From: Alkalihalobacillus sp. YIM B00296 | Lineage (GTDB): Bacteria; Bacillota; Bacilli; Bacillales; Fictibacillaceae | Length of the DNA stretch: 55,819 bases | NCBI RefSeq assembly: GCF_020179385.1 | Contig: NZ_JAIBLJ010000024.1 | Span: forward strand, 1 to 55,819 | Direction: 5' to 3' | Shown here: positions 42,803-52,023 of the stretch, piece by piece | How the letters are laid out: the number at the start of each line of letters is the position of its first letter | Position numbering within the stretch: the first letter of the stretch is position 1 | Translations under genes and position numbers: made by a program | Notes under the pieces: model-generated | The model's input: the letters and a program-made list of their open reading frames with translations, nothing else | The model's database searches: none | What the model was told of the DNA's origin: nothing

Positions 42803-43013
42803 AGAAGATGTAATCGAGGTAGAAGGAACCGTAATTGAGCCTCTTCCGAATGCAATGTTTCGCGTAGAGCTTGAGAATGGTCATAAAATTTTAGCTCACG
42901 TTTCTGGGAAGATTCGTATGCACTATATTCGCATACTGCCAGGCGATAAAGTAACCGTAGAATTGTCTCCATACGATTTATCACGTGGTCGTATCACGTA
43001 TCGTTACAAGTAA
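42795..43013 (+). CDS. infA: Translation initiation factor IF-1
   Basis: IF-1 occupies the A site during initiation. The 72-residue OB-fold protein begins [15 protein letters not shown] and contains the motif [19 protein letters not shown] and the C-terminal [17 protein letters not shown] 42795 is inside the end of the upstream KOW gene and has GGGGGA before it; a longer in-frame start at 42756 is unlikely. Overlap suggests translational coupling. Confidence 0.97.
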   Translation: MAKEDVIEVEGTVIEPLPNAMFRVELENGHKILAHVSGKIRMHYIRILPGDKVTVELSPYDLSRGRITYRYK

Positions 43014-43092
43014 GACTTTTTTCCGGTAGATGCCTTGCGTATGACCAGGCATATGAATGAGACCACTGTTGTGAGTGAAACGGTTAAGCTAA

Positions 43093-43296
<204 letters not shown>

Positions 43297-43315
43297 GAAC
43301 AGGAGGTGCACATAC

Positions 43316-43681
43316 ATGGCACGTATTGCTGGAATTGATATCCCTCGTGACAAACGAGTTGTCATTTCATTAACGTATATTTTCGGTATTGGAAAGTCTA
43401 AGGCTCAACAAATTCTTGCTGAAGCAGGTGTTTCTGAAGATACGCGTGTAAGAGACCTGACTGAAGAAGAATTGAACAAAATCCGCGAGACTCTCGACCG
43501 ACACAAAGTTGAAGGTGACCTTCGCCGTGAAGTTTCCCTTAACATCAAACGTCTGATCGAGATCGGAAGCTACAGAGGTATCCGTCACCGTCGTGGTCTT
43601 CCAGTTCGTGGACAGAAGACGAAAAACAACTCACGTACACGTAAAGGTCCACGTCGTACAGTTGCGAATAAGAAGAAATAG
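43316..43681 (+). CDS. rpsM: 30S ribosomal protein S13
   Basis: S13 is in the 30S head and contacts L5 and P-site tRNA. The 121-residue protein begins [14 protein letters not shown], has a helix-two-turn-helix region and ends with the basic tail [18 protein letters not shown] 43316 follows CAGGAGGTG. Confidence 0.97.
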   Translation: MARIAGIDIPRDKRVVISLTYIFGIGKSKAQQILAEAGVSEDTRVRDLTEEELNKIRETLDRHKVEGDLRREVSLNIKRLIEIGSYRGIRHRRGLPVRGQKTKNNSRTRKGPRRTVANKKK

Positions 43682-43699
43682 TAAGGGAGGTAAACTCAC

Positions 43700-44095
43700 A
43701 TGGCTAAACAACGTAAAACAAACACTCGTAAACGTAAAGTCAAAAAGAATATTGAAAGTGGGATCGCACATATCCGCTCTACTTTCAACAATACGATTGT
43801 TACAATTACTGATACTCACGGTAATGCAGTTTCTTGGGCTTCATCAGGCAACCTTGGATTCAAAGGTTCTCGTAAATCCACTCCGTTTGCAGCGCAAATG
43901 GCAGCCGAATCAGCTGGGAAAACTGCTATGGAACACGGAATGAAGACTCTTGAAGTAACTGTTAAGGGTCCTGGTGCTGGACGTGAAGCAGCAATCCGTG
44001 CACTTCAAGCTGTAGGTCTTGAGGTGACAGCAATCCGTGACGTAACACCGGTTCCTCATAATGGATGCCGTCCACCAAAACGTCGTCGTGTTTAA
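43700..44095 (+). CDS. rpsK: 30S ribosomal protein S11
   Basis: S11 lies at the platform near the E site. The 131-residue product starts with a basic tail ([17 protein letters not shown]), includes [15 protein letters not shown] and ends with [21 protein letters not shown] 43700 follows GGGAGGT. A 400-base spacer with repeat family B separates it from rpoA. Confidence 0.97.
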   Translation: MAKQRKTNTRKRKVKKNIESGIAHIRSTFNNTIVTITDTHGNAVSWASSGNLGFKGSRKSTPFAAQMAAESAGKTAMEHGMKTLEVTVKGPGAGREAAIRALQAVGLEVTAIRDVTPVPHNGCRPPKRRRV

Positions 44096-44495
44096 TGCTT
44101 GAGGTTTTAAACCTGAAGTATTACAATTTAGAAACCTGTCTATAATGGTTATATATGAACAATAAATGAGCAATGCATACTAATGGGTTAACCTATGGAA
44201 TGACCCGTAAGGAATGTTCCAAAAAGCCACCAAATGATAAACGGCGGATTTCCGACGCACAGGACGTGCTAGTACCGGCGTTGTCACAGGACGTGCCAGT
44301 TTTAGCCGGTGAGCGTTACTTGGTTTTACCGGTCCTTACGTATCAAAATTATACGTTCCGGTCCTCAAAACCTTCGTGCCTGGAACTTCTAATTCGTCAA
44401 TATTTTGAACTTTTTTGGACGTGCATGATAAAGGAATTTCGGTTAGCTCGACGGGGTCTAACCGAGGTTCGACGTTTTGAAGGAGGGTTTGTTGA
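44096..44495. other. Gap between rpsK and rpoA
   Basis: This 400-base gap contains a short AGGTTTTAAACCT hairpin (44102-44114), a TATAAT word (44141-44146) with no good -35, and a well preserved copy of repeat family B. An open frame of about 108 codons crosses the repeat but has no ribosome binding site or recognisable domain. Confidence 0.75.
44235..44340. repeat. Intergenic repeat family B, copy before rpoA
   Basis: This copy matches 13565-13670 over about 95 bases. The word ACAGGACGTG occurs at 44259 and again at 44286. The right part has GCCGGTGAGCGTTACTTGG. A hairpin ACGTAT/ATACGT (44338-44355) follows directly. Function unknown. Confidence 0.85.
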
Positions 44496-45440
44496 ATGAT
44501 TGAAATCGAAAAGCCAAGAATTGAAACGGTAGAGCTCAGCGACGATGCAACTTATGGGAAATTTGTTGTTGAACCTCTAGAGCGTGGATACGGGATCACG
44601 TTGGGTAACTCCTTACGTCGTATTTTATTGTCTTCACTTCCAGGAGCAGCTGCAACTTCTGTACAAATCAACGGAGTATTGCATGAGTTTTCAACGATTG
44701 ATGGTGTTGTAGAAGATGTGACAACAATCATCTTGAGCCTGAAAAAGCTAGCGTTGAAAATTTATTCTGAGGAAGAAAAGACCCTTGAGATCGATGTTCA
44801 AGGTGAAGGTGTCGTAACTGCTGCAGATATTACACATGACAGTGATGTTGAAGTCCTTAATCCGGATCTTCATATTGCTACTTTATCTAAAGATGCACAT
44901 CTTCAAATGAAAATTACTGCGGTACGCGGACGAGGTTATGTACCAGCGGAAGGAAACAAGTCGGAAGAACAAGCGATTGGAGTCATTCCGATCGACTCGA
45001 TCTTTACGCCTGTTACCCGCGTAAATTATCAGGTTGAAAATACTCGTATCGGCCAAGTTACAAACTATGACAAACTAACCCTCGATGTCTGGACAGATGG
45101 TAGTATCCGCCCTGAAGAAGCTGTTTCACTTGGAGCGAAGATCGTCACAGAACACTTGAACATCTTCGTAGGTTTAACCGACCAAGCACAAAAAGCGGAA
45201 ATCATGGTTGAGAAGGAAGAAGATCAGAAGGAAAAAGTTCTCGAAATGACGATTGAAGAACTTGATCTTTCGGTTCGTTCTTATAACTGCCTGAAACGTG
45301 CAGGCATCAATACCGTACAAGAGCTCACTCAAAAGTCTGAAGAGGACATGATGAAAGTTCGGAACCTCGGTAAAAAGTCATTAGAAGAAGTCCAAGAAAA
45401 GCTTGAAGAGCTTGGTCTTGGTTTACGCAACGAAGAATAG
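44496..45440 (+). CDS. rpoA: DNA-directed RNA polymerase alpha subunit
   Basis: Alpha dimerises to nucleate polymerase assembly, and its C-terminal domain binds UP elements and activators. The 314-residue protein has the N-terminal domain with [15 protein letters not shown] and a linker after about 230, then the alpha-CTD with the helix-hairpin-helix segment [25 protein letters not shown] 44496 follows GAAGGAGGG. It ends 38 bases before rplQ. Confidence 0.98.
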   Translation: MIEIEKPRIETVELSDDATYGKFVVEPLERGYGITLGNSLRRILLSSLPGAAATSVQINGVLHEFSTIDGVVEDVTTIILSLKKLALKIYSEEEKTLEIDVQGEGVVTAADITHDSDVEVLNPDLHIATLSKDAHLQMKITAVRGRGYVPAEGNKSEEQAIGVIPIDSIFTPVTRVNYQVENTRIGQVTNYDKLTLDVWTDGSIRPEEAVSLGAKIVTEHLNIFVGLTDQAQKAEIMVEKEEDQKEKVLEMTIEELDLSVRSYNCLKRAGINTVQELTQKSEEDMMKVRNLGKKSLEEVQEKLEELGLGLRNEE

Positions 45441-45478
45441 AACAGATATAAAGATTAACAAAGAAGGAGGGACCTCTC

Positions 45479-45841
45479 ATGGCTTATCAAAAGTTAGGTC
45501 GTGTATCATCTGCACGAAAAGCTTTACTCCGTGATTTAACAACAGATCTAATCATCAACGAGCGTATCGAAACAACAGAAGCAAAAGCTAAAGAACTTCG
45601 TTCAGTCGTTGAAAAGATGATTACACTTGGCAAACGTGGTGACCTTCACGCTCGTCGTCAAGCCGCTTCATTCGTACGTAATGAGGTTGCAAACGAAGAG
45701 TCTGGAGAAGATGCAGTACAGAAGCTTTTCGCTGACATCGCTTCCCGCTACGAAGATCGCCAGGGTGGATACACTCGCATTCAGAAGATTGGTCCTCGCC
45801 GCGGCGATGGTGCACCAATGGTTATTATTGAGCTTGTATAA
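45479..45841 (+). CDS. rplQ: 50S ribosomal protein L17
   Basis: L17 is at the tunnel exit region of the large subunit. The 120-residue form is the short Gram-positive type, starting [20 protein letters not shown] and ending with [19 protein letters not shown] 45479 follows AAGGAGGG. A terminator hairpin follows, ending the long ribosomal protein cluster. Confidence 0.97.
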   Translation: MAYQKLGRVSSARKALLRDLTTDLIINERIETTEAKAKELRSVVEKMITLGKRGDLHARRQAASFVRNEVANEESGEDAVQKLFADIASRYEDRQGGYTRIQKIGPRRGDGAPMVIIELV

Positions 45842-45876
45842 TCGACAATAAATTAATGTGCAATGACATCGACGAA

Positions 45877-45927
45877 AAGGGCGGGACAGAATCTACAGCA
45901 GATACTGATTCTATGCCCTTTTTTTCG
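45877..45927 (+). terminator. Terminator after rplQ
   Basis: GGGC (45880-45883) and AGAATC (45888-45893) pair with GATTCT and GCCC (about 45907-45918), then TTTTTTTT. The stem has a small internal loop but the T run is strong. Confidence 0.8.
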
Positions 45928-46126
45928 TACGTATAAAATGGCGGGTCATTTAAAATCAGGTTCCATTCCAGTCGGGGTTGACGAGTAAAGTGTCAGCATT
46001 TCCAACGCTTTGATGTCAATCCTTGTTTATGGAAGGGGCAATTATAAGAGAGAGCATAGTGGAGATGAGGGCAGGTTTGACACGACCTATCCAGTTCATA
46101 CCTGCAGTGTAGAGGAGGGAACGAGA

Positions 46127-46966
46127 ATGAAGGATTTAATCATAGTACATGATGTGTCGTTCCGCTATGAAGATGAGGGTCCGTATCGATTGGCAAACAT
46201 AAATCTGACGGTCCCCAAGGGTGAATGGTTATCCATAGTCGGACATAATGGCTCAGGAAAGTCGACACTTGCTAAACTTCTAAATGGGCTGCTGCTGCCG
46301 GATGAAGGCACTGTCAGGATCAGTGGAAAAAGGACTGATCAAGAGAGACACCTTTGGGAAATCAGAAAACAGGTAGGCATGGTTTTCCAAAATCCAGATA
46401 ACCAATTTGTCGGAACGACTGTTAAAGATGATGTTGCCTTTGGGCTCGAAAATAACGGGGTTCCAAGAGAAGAGATGATTGAACGGATTTCTGATTCGTT
46501 AGCAAGGGTACAGATGACCGAGTATGAAAATCAGGAGCCTCACCAACTTTCCGGGGGGCAGAAGCAGAGAGTTGCGATTGCTGGTGTTTTAGCACAAAAA
46601 CCGGACGTGATCGTTCTTGATGAAGCGACAAGTATGTTAGATCCAATAGGAAGAAAAGAAGTTCTGCAAACGATCCGGGAATTGAATGAACAGGATGGGA
46701 TCACCGTTCTATCGATCACACATGATTTAGAGGAAGCGATCAAAGCAGATCGGATGATTGTCATGAAACAGGGTAAAATGGTTGCATCAGGTGCGCCGAA
46801 GGATGTTTTTCAAAACACGGACCTTCTGTTGGATGCTGGTCTGGAGCTGCCATTTTCATTGACGATACAAAAGAAATTGAAGGAGAAGGACATTCATTTG
46901 CCTACTCCGACATTGACACAATCAGAATTGGTGGACGCATTATGGAATTATCAACTGAACGCTTAG
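46127..46966 (+). CDS. ecfA1: ECF transporter ATPase EcfA1 (CbiO-type)
   Basis: EcfA1 is one of two ATPases of the group II energy-coupling factor module that powers vitamin uptake through exchangeable substrate-binding (S) proteins. The 279-residue protein has Walker A GHNGSGKST, signature LSGGQKQR and Walker B VIVLDEATS. ATG 46127 follows AGAGGAGGGA; an upstream in-frame ATG at 46010 would add unconserved residues. The 3' end overlaps ecfA2 by 25 bases. No S protein is encoded nearby. Confidence 0.95.
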   Translation: MKDLIIVHDVSFRYEDEGPYRLANINLTVPKGEWLSIVGHNGSGKSTLAKLLNGLLLPDEGTVRISGKRTDQERHLWEIRKQVGMVFQNPDNQFVGTTVKDDVAFGLENNGVPREEMIERISDSLARVQMTEYENQEPHQLSGGQKQRVAIAGVLAQKPDVIVLDEATSMLDPIGRKEVLQTIRELNEQDGITVLSITHDLEEAIKADRMIVMKQGKMVASGAPKDVFQNTDLLLDAGLELPFSLTIQKKLKEKDIHLPTPTLTQSELVDALWNYQLNA

Positions 46967-47814
46967 CCCACATATATAGCAAGGGAACGCCAAAGGAACG
47001 TCGTGCAGTGTATGAAGTCTCAATTGATGTACCTCCAGGGAGCTTTTATGCAATCATCGGGCATACTGGCTCAGGAAAATCCACCTTGATCCAGCATCTG
47101 AATGGTCTGTTGAAGCCGACTTCTGGTTCCGTAAAAATAGGCGGGACAACCATCCATCCAAATGAAAAGGGGAAAAGGCTCAAGGAAGTCCGGAAGCAGG
47201 TTGGCATGGTATTCCAGTATCCTGAACATCAATTGTTTGAGGAAACGATTGAGAAAGACATTTGTTTTGGCCCTCGGAACTTTGATGTCAGTGAAAAGGA
47301 AGCAAAACGGAGAGCAAAGGACTCTCTTAAAATGGTTGGACTTGGGGAAGAATTTTTACAGCGATCACCTTTTGAACTGAGCGGGGGCCAAATGCGCCGT
47401 GTAGCTATTGCAGGAGTTCTGGCAATGAAGCCCGAGGTGTTGATCCTTGATGAACCGACTGCAGGTCTGGATCCCCGTGGTCGGAGGGAAATGATGGATT
47501 TGTTCCTTTCTTTGCAACAGGAACAGAACATAACGATCATTTTAGTGACGCATAGTATGGAAGACGCTGCTCGATACGCGGACGAAATCATCGTCATGTC
47601 CGGCGGGAGCGTATATATGGAAGGGACCCGGACGGAAATCTTTGGACAAGGGGATAAGCTACAAGCAGTTGGCTTGGATATTCCGGAGTCTACACGTTTT
47701 CTTCAATCTCTTCAGGAACGTTTCGGTATCTCTATCCAGGCAGGGTATACGGAGGATGAAGTTGTGGAAATCATCGAAGGACTTATGAAAGCGGGAATGC
47801 ACAATGATGGATAA
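46942..47814 (+). CDS. ecfA2: ECF transporter ATPase EcfA2
   Basis: This is the partner ATPase of EcfA1. The 290-residue protein has Walker [10 protein letters not shown], signature LSGGQMRR and Walker [13 protein letters not shown], and a C-terminal extension of about 45 residues shared by the EcfA family. The start lies in the last 25 bases of ecfA1 and the stop overlaps ecfT by 11 bases, indicating translational coupling of the three subunits. Confidence 0.95.
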   Translation: MELSTERLAHIYSKGTPKERRAVYEVSIDVPPGSFYAIIGHTGSGKSTLIQHLNGLLKPTSGSVKIGGTTIHPNEKGKRLKEVRKQVGMVFQYPEHQLFEETIEKDICFGPRNFDVSEKEAKRRAKDSLKMVGLGEEFLQRSPFELSGGQMRRVAIAGVLAMKPEVLILDEPTAGLDPRGRREMMDLFLSLQQEQNITIILVTHSMEDAARYADEIIVMSGGSVYMEGTRTEIFGQGDKLQAVGLDIPESTRFLQSLQERFGISIQAGYTEDEVVEIIEGLMKAGMHNDG

Positions 47815-48601
47815 TGTCATCATCGGTCAATACATTCCTGGAAGTTCAACGATCCATCGTATGGATCCCCGGGCAAAATTGATTGCTGTATTCGTTTATG
47901 TGATCATCGTCTTTCTCGCAAACAACTGGTTGAGCTATGCTTTTCTTGGAATCTTTACAATCGGTACAGCACTGTTTTCAAGAGTGCCTGTCCCCTTTAT
48001 ATTAAAAGGACTGAAGCCGATTCTCTGGATCGTCCTTTTTACTATGATTTTGCACTTGTTCATGACAAAGGAGGGTCCGGTGTTATTGGATTTCGGTTGG
48101 ACTGCAATCCATGAAGGTGGTGTCGTCCAAGGTGTTTTTATTGCTTTACGGCTCTTATTCCTTATTCTTTTAACGTCTTTATTGACCTTGACTACCACAC
48201 CGATTGATATTACAGATGGCATCGAAAGCTTATTAGCACCATTAAAAAAAGTGAAGTTTCCTGTCCATGAGTTCGCCCTGATGATGTCGATTTCTCTGCG
48301 CTTCATCCCGACACTTTTACAAGAGACGGAAAAAATCATGAAAGCCCAGTCTGCAAGGGGAGCAGAATTTTCGAGCGGACCGATCAAAGAAAGGGTCAAA
48401 GCGTTTGTTCCATTGCTTGTACCTCTGTTCATCAGTGCTTTCAAAAGGGCAGAAGACCTCGCCCTTGCAATGGAAGCCCGCGGTTATCGAGGCGGCGAGG
48501 GAAGGACAAAACTGAGACTGCTGAAATGGCAAAGAATCGATACACTCGCCCTTATCATGGTTGGTGTGTTGATCATCGTTTTATTCTTATTAAGATCTTA
48601 G
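47804..48601 (+). CDS. ecfT: ECF transporter transmembrane subunit EcfT
   Basis: EcfT is the integral membrane scaffold that links EcfA1/A2 to the S component. The 265-residue protein has several transmembrane segments and the two cytoplasmic coupling-helix motifs with Ala-Arg-Gly (AQSARGAEF and AMEARGYRG) that contact the ATPases. The start is ATG 47804 or the next codon ATG 47807. It overlaps ecfA2 by 11 bases. Confidence 0.95.
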   Translation: MMDNVIIGQYIPGSSTIHRMDPRAKLIAVFVYVIIVFLANNWLSYAFLGIFTIGTALFSRVPVPFILKGLKPILWIVLFTMILHLFMTKEGPVLLDFGWTAIHEGGVVQGVFIALRLLFLILLTSLLTLTTTPIDITDGIESLLAPLKKVKFPVHEFALMMSISLRFIPTLLQETEKIMKAQSARGAEFSSGPIKERVKAFVPLLVPLFISAFKRAEDLALAMEARGYRGGEGRTKLRLLKWQRIDTLALIMVGVLIIVLFLLRS

Positions 48602-48613
48602 AGGGTGGCCGTA

Positions 48614-49351
48614 TTGAGACGAATGAGCGGAATTGTAAGCTATGATGGGACAGGCTTTTCCGGGTATCAGATCCAGCCAGACCAAAGGACAGTCCAGGGC
48701 ACGATCGAACAAGTTCTCCAACGGATGCATAAAGGAGAATTCATAAGGACAGTCGCGTCTGGCCGGACGGATGCAGGTGTTCATGGAGTTGGACAGGTTT
48801 TTCATTTTGATACGCTCCTGTCAATCGAACCGGCTGCATGGAAACGTGCACTCAATACTCTGCTTCCGCCAGATATTCGTATCCAATCCATCACCGCAGA
48901 GGATCCTGATTTTCATGCTCGTTTTGATGTAGAAGCGAAAGAGTACCGTTACCGTATTTTAAGGAAGTCAGATGAAGATGTATTCAGGAGGAGCTACACG
49001 TACCATTTTCCGTATGAGCTTGATCTTATCGGAATGAGAGCAGCCGGGGAGTTGTTAGCAGGTGAGCATGATTTCACCTCATTCTCCTCAGCCAAAACGG
49101 AAGTGTTGGATCGTATCCGTACCATTCATAAGCTGGACATTGAAGAAGTAGACGATGAACTAGTCATCAGCATTGAAGGGAACGGGTTTTTGTACAATAT
49201 GGTCCGGATCATCGTCGGAACGCTGTTAGAGGTAGGGACCGGCCAGCGACAGGCAGAGGACGTCATTCGGATACTGGAAATGAAGGATCGGGATGCTGCT
49301 GGAAAAACAGCTCCGTCCCATGGGTTGTATTTATGGAAGGTAACCTATTAA
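48614..49351 (+). CDS. truA: tRNA pseudouridine(38-40) synthase TruA
   Basis: TruA makes pseudouridine at positions 38-40 of the tRNA anticodon arm. The 245-residue protein has catalytic D53 in the motif SGRTDAGVHG and conserved GNGFLYNMVRIIVGTLLEVG near the C-terminus. I chose the TTG at 48614 (MRRMSGIVSYDG) because GAGGG precedes it by eight bases; the GTG at 48605 falls in this site. It follows ecfT by 12 bases, as in B. subtilis. Confidence 0.95.
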   Translation: MRRMSGIVSYDGTGFSGYQIQPDQRTVQGTIEQVLQRMHKGEFIRTVASGRTDAGVHGVGQVFHFDTLLSIEPAAWKRALNTLLPPDIRIQSITAEDPDFHARFDVEAKEYRYRILRKSDEDVFRRSYTYHFPYELDLIGMRAAGELLAGEHDFTSFSSAKTEVLDRIRTIHKLDIEEVDDELVISIEGNGFLYNMVRIIVGTLLEVGTGQRQAEDVIRILEMKDRDAAGKTAPSHGLYLWKVTY

Positions 49352-49390
49352 AAAAACGTGATAAAGAAGGCAAAAAACATACTGACACAC

Positions 49391-49419
49391 TTGACATCGT
49401 TGTCTAATTATTATATGAT
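49391..49419 (+). promoter_or_regulatory. Sigma-A type promoter for rplM-rpsI
   Basis: TTGACA (49391-49396), 17-base spacer, TATGAT (49414-49419), in the truA-rplM gap. Confidence 0.8.
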
Positions 49420-49424
49420 ATTCT

Positions 49425-49525
49425 TTGGTATTTCTGAAATCCACTAGCCCCGGATGAGGAAATCGTCGAATTGAAAAACGAATCGTATTGAAAATAGATT
49501 TGTAAGTGAATGAATCAGGAGGGAA
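49425..49525 (+). promoter_or_regulatory. Candidate L13 leader
   Basis: The RNA between the promoter and rplM includes GGTATTTC, CCCCGGATGAGG and AAATCGTCGAATT, which resemble the L13-leader family of Bacilli. The assignment is from pattern memory; no terminator was seen. Confidence 0.45.
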
Positions 49526-49531
49526 ATAAAA

Positions 49532-49966
49532 TTGCGTACCTATATGGCAAAGCCAAAAGAAGTTGAACGTAAATGGTATGTGGTAGACGCTGCAGGCAAA
49601 ACACTTGGACGTCTTTCAAGTGAAGTTGCATCTGTTCTTCGCGGCAAGCACAAGCCGACGTACACACCACATGTTGACACTGGTGACCACGTGATTATTT
49701 TAAATGCAAGCAAGATCGAATTGACTGGTAAGAAAATGTCTGACAAGCTTTACCACCGTCATACTGGACACCCAGGCGGTCTTAGAACCAGAACGGCACA
49801 GGAAATGCGTGACACGCGTCCTGAAAAGATGCTTGAACTTGCAATCAAAGGCATGCTTCCAAAGAACAGCCTTGGTCGTAAAATGGGTAAAAAGCTTCAT
49901 GTGTATGCGGGGAACGAACATCCACATCAAGCACAAAATCCTGAAAACTATGAACTTCGCGGATAA
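49532..49966 (+). CDS. rplM: 50S ribosomal protein L13
   Basis: L13 is an early 50S assembly protein. The 144-residue product begins [20 protein letters not shown] and includes [17 protein letters not shown] and [12 protein letters not shown]. The start is TTG 49532 behind AGGAGGG; the later ATG at 49544 would remove residues present in the B. subtilis protein. Operon with rpsI, 20 bases downstream. Confidence 0.96.
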   Translation: MRTYMAKPKEVERKWYVVDAAGKTLGRLSSEVASVLRGKHKPTYTPHVDTGDHVIILNASKIELTGKKMSDKLYHRHTGHPGGLRTRTAQEMRDTRPEKMLELAIKGMLPKNSLGRKMGKKLHVYAGNEHPHQAQNPENYELRG

Positions 49967-49986
49967 ATAATAAGGAGGGTTTAAAT

Positions 49987-50379
49987 TTGGCTCAAGTACA
50001 ATATTACGGAACCGGCCGTCGTAAGCACTCTGTTGCCCGTGTACGTCTTGTACCTGGTGATGGACGTTTCATCGTAAACGGTCGCAACCTTGACGAATTT
50101 TTCGGACTTGAAACATTGAAAGTCATCGCAAAACAACCATTAGTTTTAACAGAAACAGAAGGAAAGTACGATGTCCTTGTAAACGTTGACGGTGGAGGAT
50201 ACACTGGTCAAGCTGGTGCAATCCGTCATGGTGTTGCTCGTGCACTTCTAGATGTAGATCCTGAATTGCGTTCTTCTCTTAAGAGTGCAGGATTCCTTAC
50301 TCGTGACGCACGTATGAAAGAGCGTAAGAAGTACGGACTTAAAGGCGCTCGTCGTGCACCACAATTCTCAAAGCGTTAA
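49987..50379 (+). CDS. rpsI: 30S ribosomal protein S9
   Basis: S9 is in the 30S head; its basic C-terminal tail ([16 protein letters not shown]) reaches the P-site tRNA. The 130-residue product begins [19 protein letters not shown]. The start is TTG 49987 behind AAGGAGGG. A terminator follows. Confidence 0.96.
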   Translation: MAQVQYYGTGRRKHSVARVRLVPGDGRFIVNGRNLDEFFGLETLKVIAKQPLVLTETEGKYDVLVNVDGGGYTGQAGAIRHGVARALLDVDPELRSSLKSAGFLTRDARMKERKKYGLKGARRAPQFSKR

Positions 50380-50392
50380 TAACCAACGTTTC

Positions 50393-50427
50393 AAAGGCTC
50401 TGGCCCTTACGCCAGGGCTTTTTTTGA
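50393..50427 (+). terminator. Intrinsic terminator after rpsI
   Basis: AGGCTCTGGC pairs with GCCAGGGCTT (one G-U pair), followed by T7. Confidence 0.9.
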
Positions 50428-50442
50428 TGCTTTTTAATTCAG

Positions 50443-50490
50443 AGGCACCATTGACATCGGTTGCGGCTCAAGGGTTTGTAAATGGTGCCT
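50443..50490. repeat. Inverted repeat upstream of ybaK
   Basis: AGGCACCATT (50443-50452) and AATGGTGCCT (50481-50490) are perfect complements separated by 28 bases. TTGACA (50451-50456) overlaps the left arm, but no matching -10 box is clear. Confidence 0.7.
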
Positions 50491-50588
50491 GGTACACTTT
50501 GCTGTGGTATACATACTGTCTTTTACCAAAGTTCCCATGGTATGAATCAATTTTAAGGTCGAACACTATGGTAAAGGAGGCGAAACCG

Positions 50589-51026
50589 ATGAATGTAATA
50601 ACCAACTTTAGAGACAGGCAATATAAAAAGCGAATTACATTTGAGCGTAAAGTTTTGCGTGAGCTTTCTCTGAATGGGATCAAAACAGAATTCCAAAAGT
50701 TGTTTTTCCCATTTTTCCAATATAGTCTGCTGTTCCAGGATGAAATCCAGGATACATGCATTGATATAGCGATTGAAGCGTATTTATTAGGAGCTGAATA
50801 CAGTAGGTTCGGGTATCATGGTGAATCACTCGCCAGCATTAAAGAACGCAGTGCACCGTCTGAAAAGCGTTTGTACGATACATTATTCGAGTATTGGCAA
50901 TATTGGAGCTATACCCCTGATCATGTCCTTGAACCCCTCCATATGTGTTGTGATGCCTTTGTCCAGCGTTGGTGGAGAGAAGGATATGAAAACGGACAGC
51001 GTCGATATCGTATGCGGCTTCACTGA
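50589..51026 (+). CDS. ybaK: DUF2521-family protein YbaK
   Basis: The 145-residue protein (MNVITNFRDRQYKKRITFERK) belongs to a family found next to cwlD in Bacilli; its function is not known. It is rich in aromatic residues, with no signal peptide or membrane segment. I chose ATG 50589, eight bases after AAAGGAGG; earlier in-frame ATGs at 50424 and 50568 lack a site or precede it. In B. subtilis this gene is not the unrelated E. coli YbaK deacylase. Confidence 0.82.
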   Translation: MNVITNFRDRQYKKRITFERKVLRELSLNGIKTEFQKLFFPFFQYSLLFQDEIQDTCIDIAIEAYLLGAEYSRFGYHGESLASIKERSAPSEKRLYDTLFEYWQYWSYTPDHVLEPLHMCCDAFVQRWWREGYENGQRRYRMRLH

Positions 51027-51036
51027 TCCAACAAAG

Positions 51037-51065
51037 GTATATTTCCTCCACTTGTCCCATACATA
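51037..51065 (+). promoter_or_regulatory. Candidate sigma-E promoter for cwlD
   Basis: GTATATT (51037-51043), 14-base spacer, CATACATA (51058-51065), close to the mother-cell sigma-E consensus. It lies 30 bases upstream of the cwlD start. Confidence 0.6.
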
Positions 51066-51094
51066 TATACAAGTAATGGGAAGCGGGAGGGAAT

Positions 51095-51820
51095 ATGGTG
51101 AAGCGGAAAAAATGGCTTTTATGGGGTCTGACTGGGTTTTGTGCTGCACTATTATTATATGTTATCCAACAACAATTACTTTCGAATGATTCCTGGTCCA
51201 CATGGAGTCTTCCGTTGACTGGAAAAATCATCGTGCTCGATGCCGGACATGGAGGAGTAGATGGCGGTGCGGTCGGAAAAGGAGATGTCCAGGAAAAGGA
51301 TATTGCATTGAATATTTCCTTGAAGCTTAGGGATTACCTTCAACAAGCCGGGGCATTAGTCATAATGACGAGAGAAACGGATCGTGATCTGGCCAATGAC
51401 GGGACAAAAAGGATCAGGAATCGTAAAACGGAAGATTTGTTAAAAAGAACCGAGATCGTCAACTCATCAGAGGCAGATATGTTCATCAGTATCCATCTTA
51501 ATGCGATTCCTTCCTCTCGATGGTATGGGGCCCAAGTTTTTTACAACCCAGCAATAGAAGAAAATGAAAAGTTAGCCAAATTGATTCAGGATCAAATCCG
51601 GTCGAATCTTGAAAACACGACACGAAAAGCAAAACCGATCAGTACGGTCTACATGGTGAGGAAAGCTGTGATCCCAGGTTCTTTAGTTGAAGTCGGTTTT
51701 TTGTCCAATCCGAATGAACGGGAATTGCTAAAATCGAAACTTTACCAGACGAAGCTGGCTGCTTCTATCTATCAAGGAATTTTACGGTTCTATACAAATG
51801 AACCTGCCCCAGGTGATTAA
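51095..51820 (+). CDS. cwlD: N-acetylmuramoyl-L-alanine amidase CwlD
   Basis: CwlD works with PdaA to make muramic-delta-lactam in the spore cortex, which marks the cortex for lysis on germination. The 241-residue protein has an N-terminal signal/anchor segment (about 7-28) and an Amidase_3 domain with zinc ligands H52, E67 and H134 and catalytic E199 (LDAGHGG, VQEKDI, ISIHLNA, LVEVGFLSN). ATG 51095 follows GCGGGAGGG. A sigma-E type promoter is just upstream. Confidence 0.96.
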   Translation: MVKRKKWLLWGLTGFCAALLLYVIQQQLLSNDSWSTWSLPLTGKIIVLDAGHGGVDGGAVGKGDVQEKDIALNISLKLRDYLQQAGALVIMTRETDRDLANDGTKRIRNRKTEDLLKRTEIVNSSEADMFISIHLNAIPSSRWYGAQVFYNPAIEENEKLAKLIQDQIRSNLENTTRKAKPISTVYMVRKAVIPGSLVEVGFLSNPNERELLKSKLYQTKLAASIYQGILRFYTNEPAPGD

Positions 51821-51841
51821 CGGGGGTCAGGTTTTTCTTTT
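51801..51841 (+). terminator. Intrinsic terminator at the end of cwlD
   Basis: AACCTGCCCC (51801-51810) pairs with GGGG-T-CAGGTT (about 51822-51832), then TTTTCTTTT. It overlaps the last codons of cwlD. Confidence 0.8.
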
Positions 51842-51975
51842 ACCTTGATGGTAGTAAAAGTCCCGGCCGGCGTTTGTAAGTATAATCCTGTGTAAACCTG
51901 AAAAACATCCCTTCCCGGTCAACTGAAAAGACGGAAGTCCTCTGATTCTTACGTTTATAAAAGTGGATTTTTCTA

Positions 51976-51984
51976 TGTTATACT
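51976..51984 (+). promoter_or_regulatory. Extended -10 promoter candidate for salA
   Basis: TG-T-TATACT (51976-51984) is an extended -10 element 40 bases before the chosen start. The -35 (TTATAA, 51955-51960) is poor. Confidence 0.45.
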
Positions 51985-52023
51985 TAGGGATGAAAGCGAT
52001 TAAAAAGGATGGTGTTCAAAGAT

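Noticed and set aside
44173-44499. 108-codon frame between rpsK and rpoA
   Set aside because: It covers repeat family B, lacks a ribosome binding site and overlaps the rpoA start; composition is not protein-like.
46127-48601. Cobalt transporter (cbiOQ) as the role of the ecf genes
   Set aside because: The ATPases look CbiO-like, but no substrate-specific cbiM/N gene is present and the synteny is that of the shared vitamin ECF module.
50451-50480. TTGACA box as a promoter for ybaK
   Set aside because: No acceptable -10 box at 16-18 bases (TTTGTA is the best).
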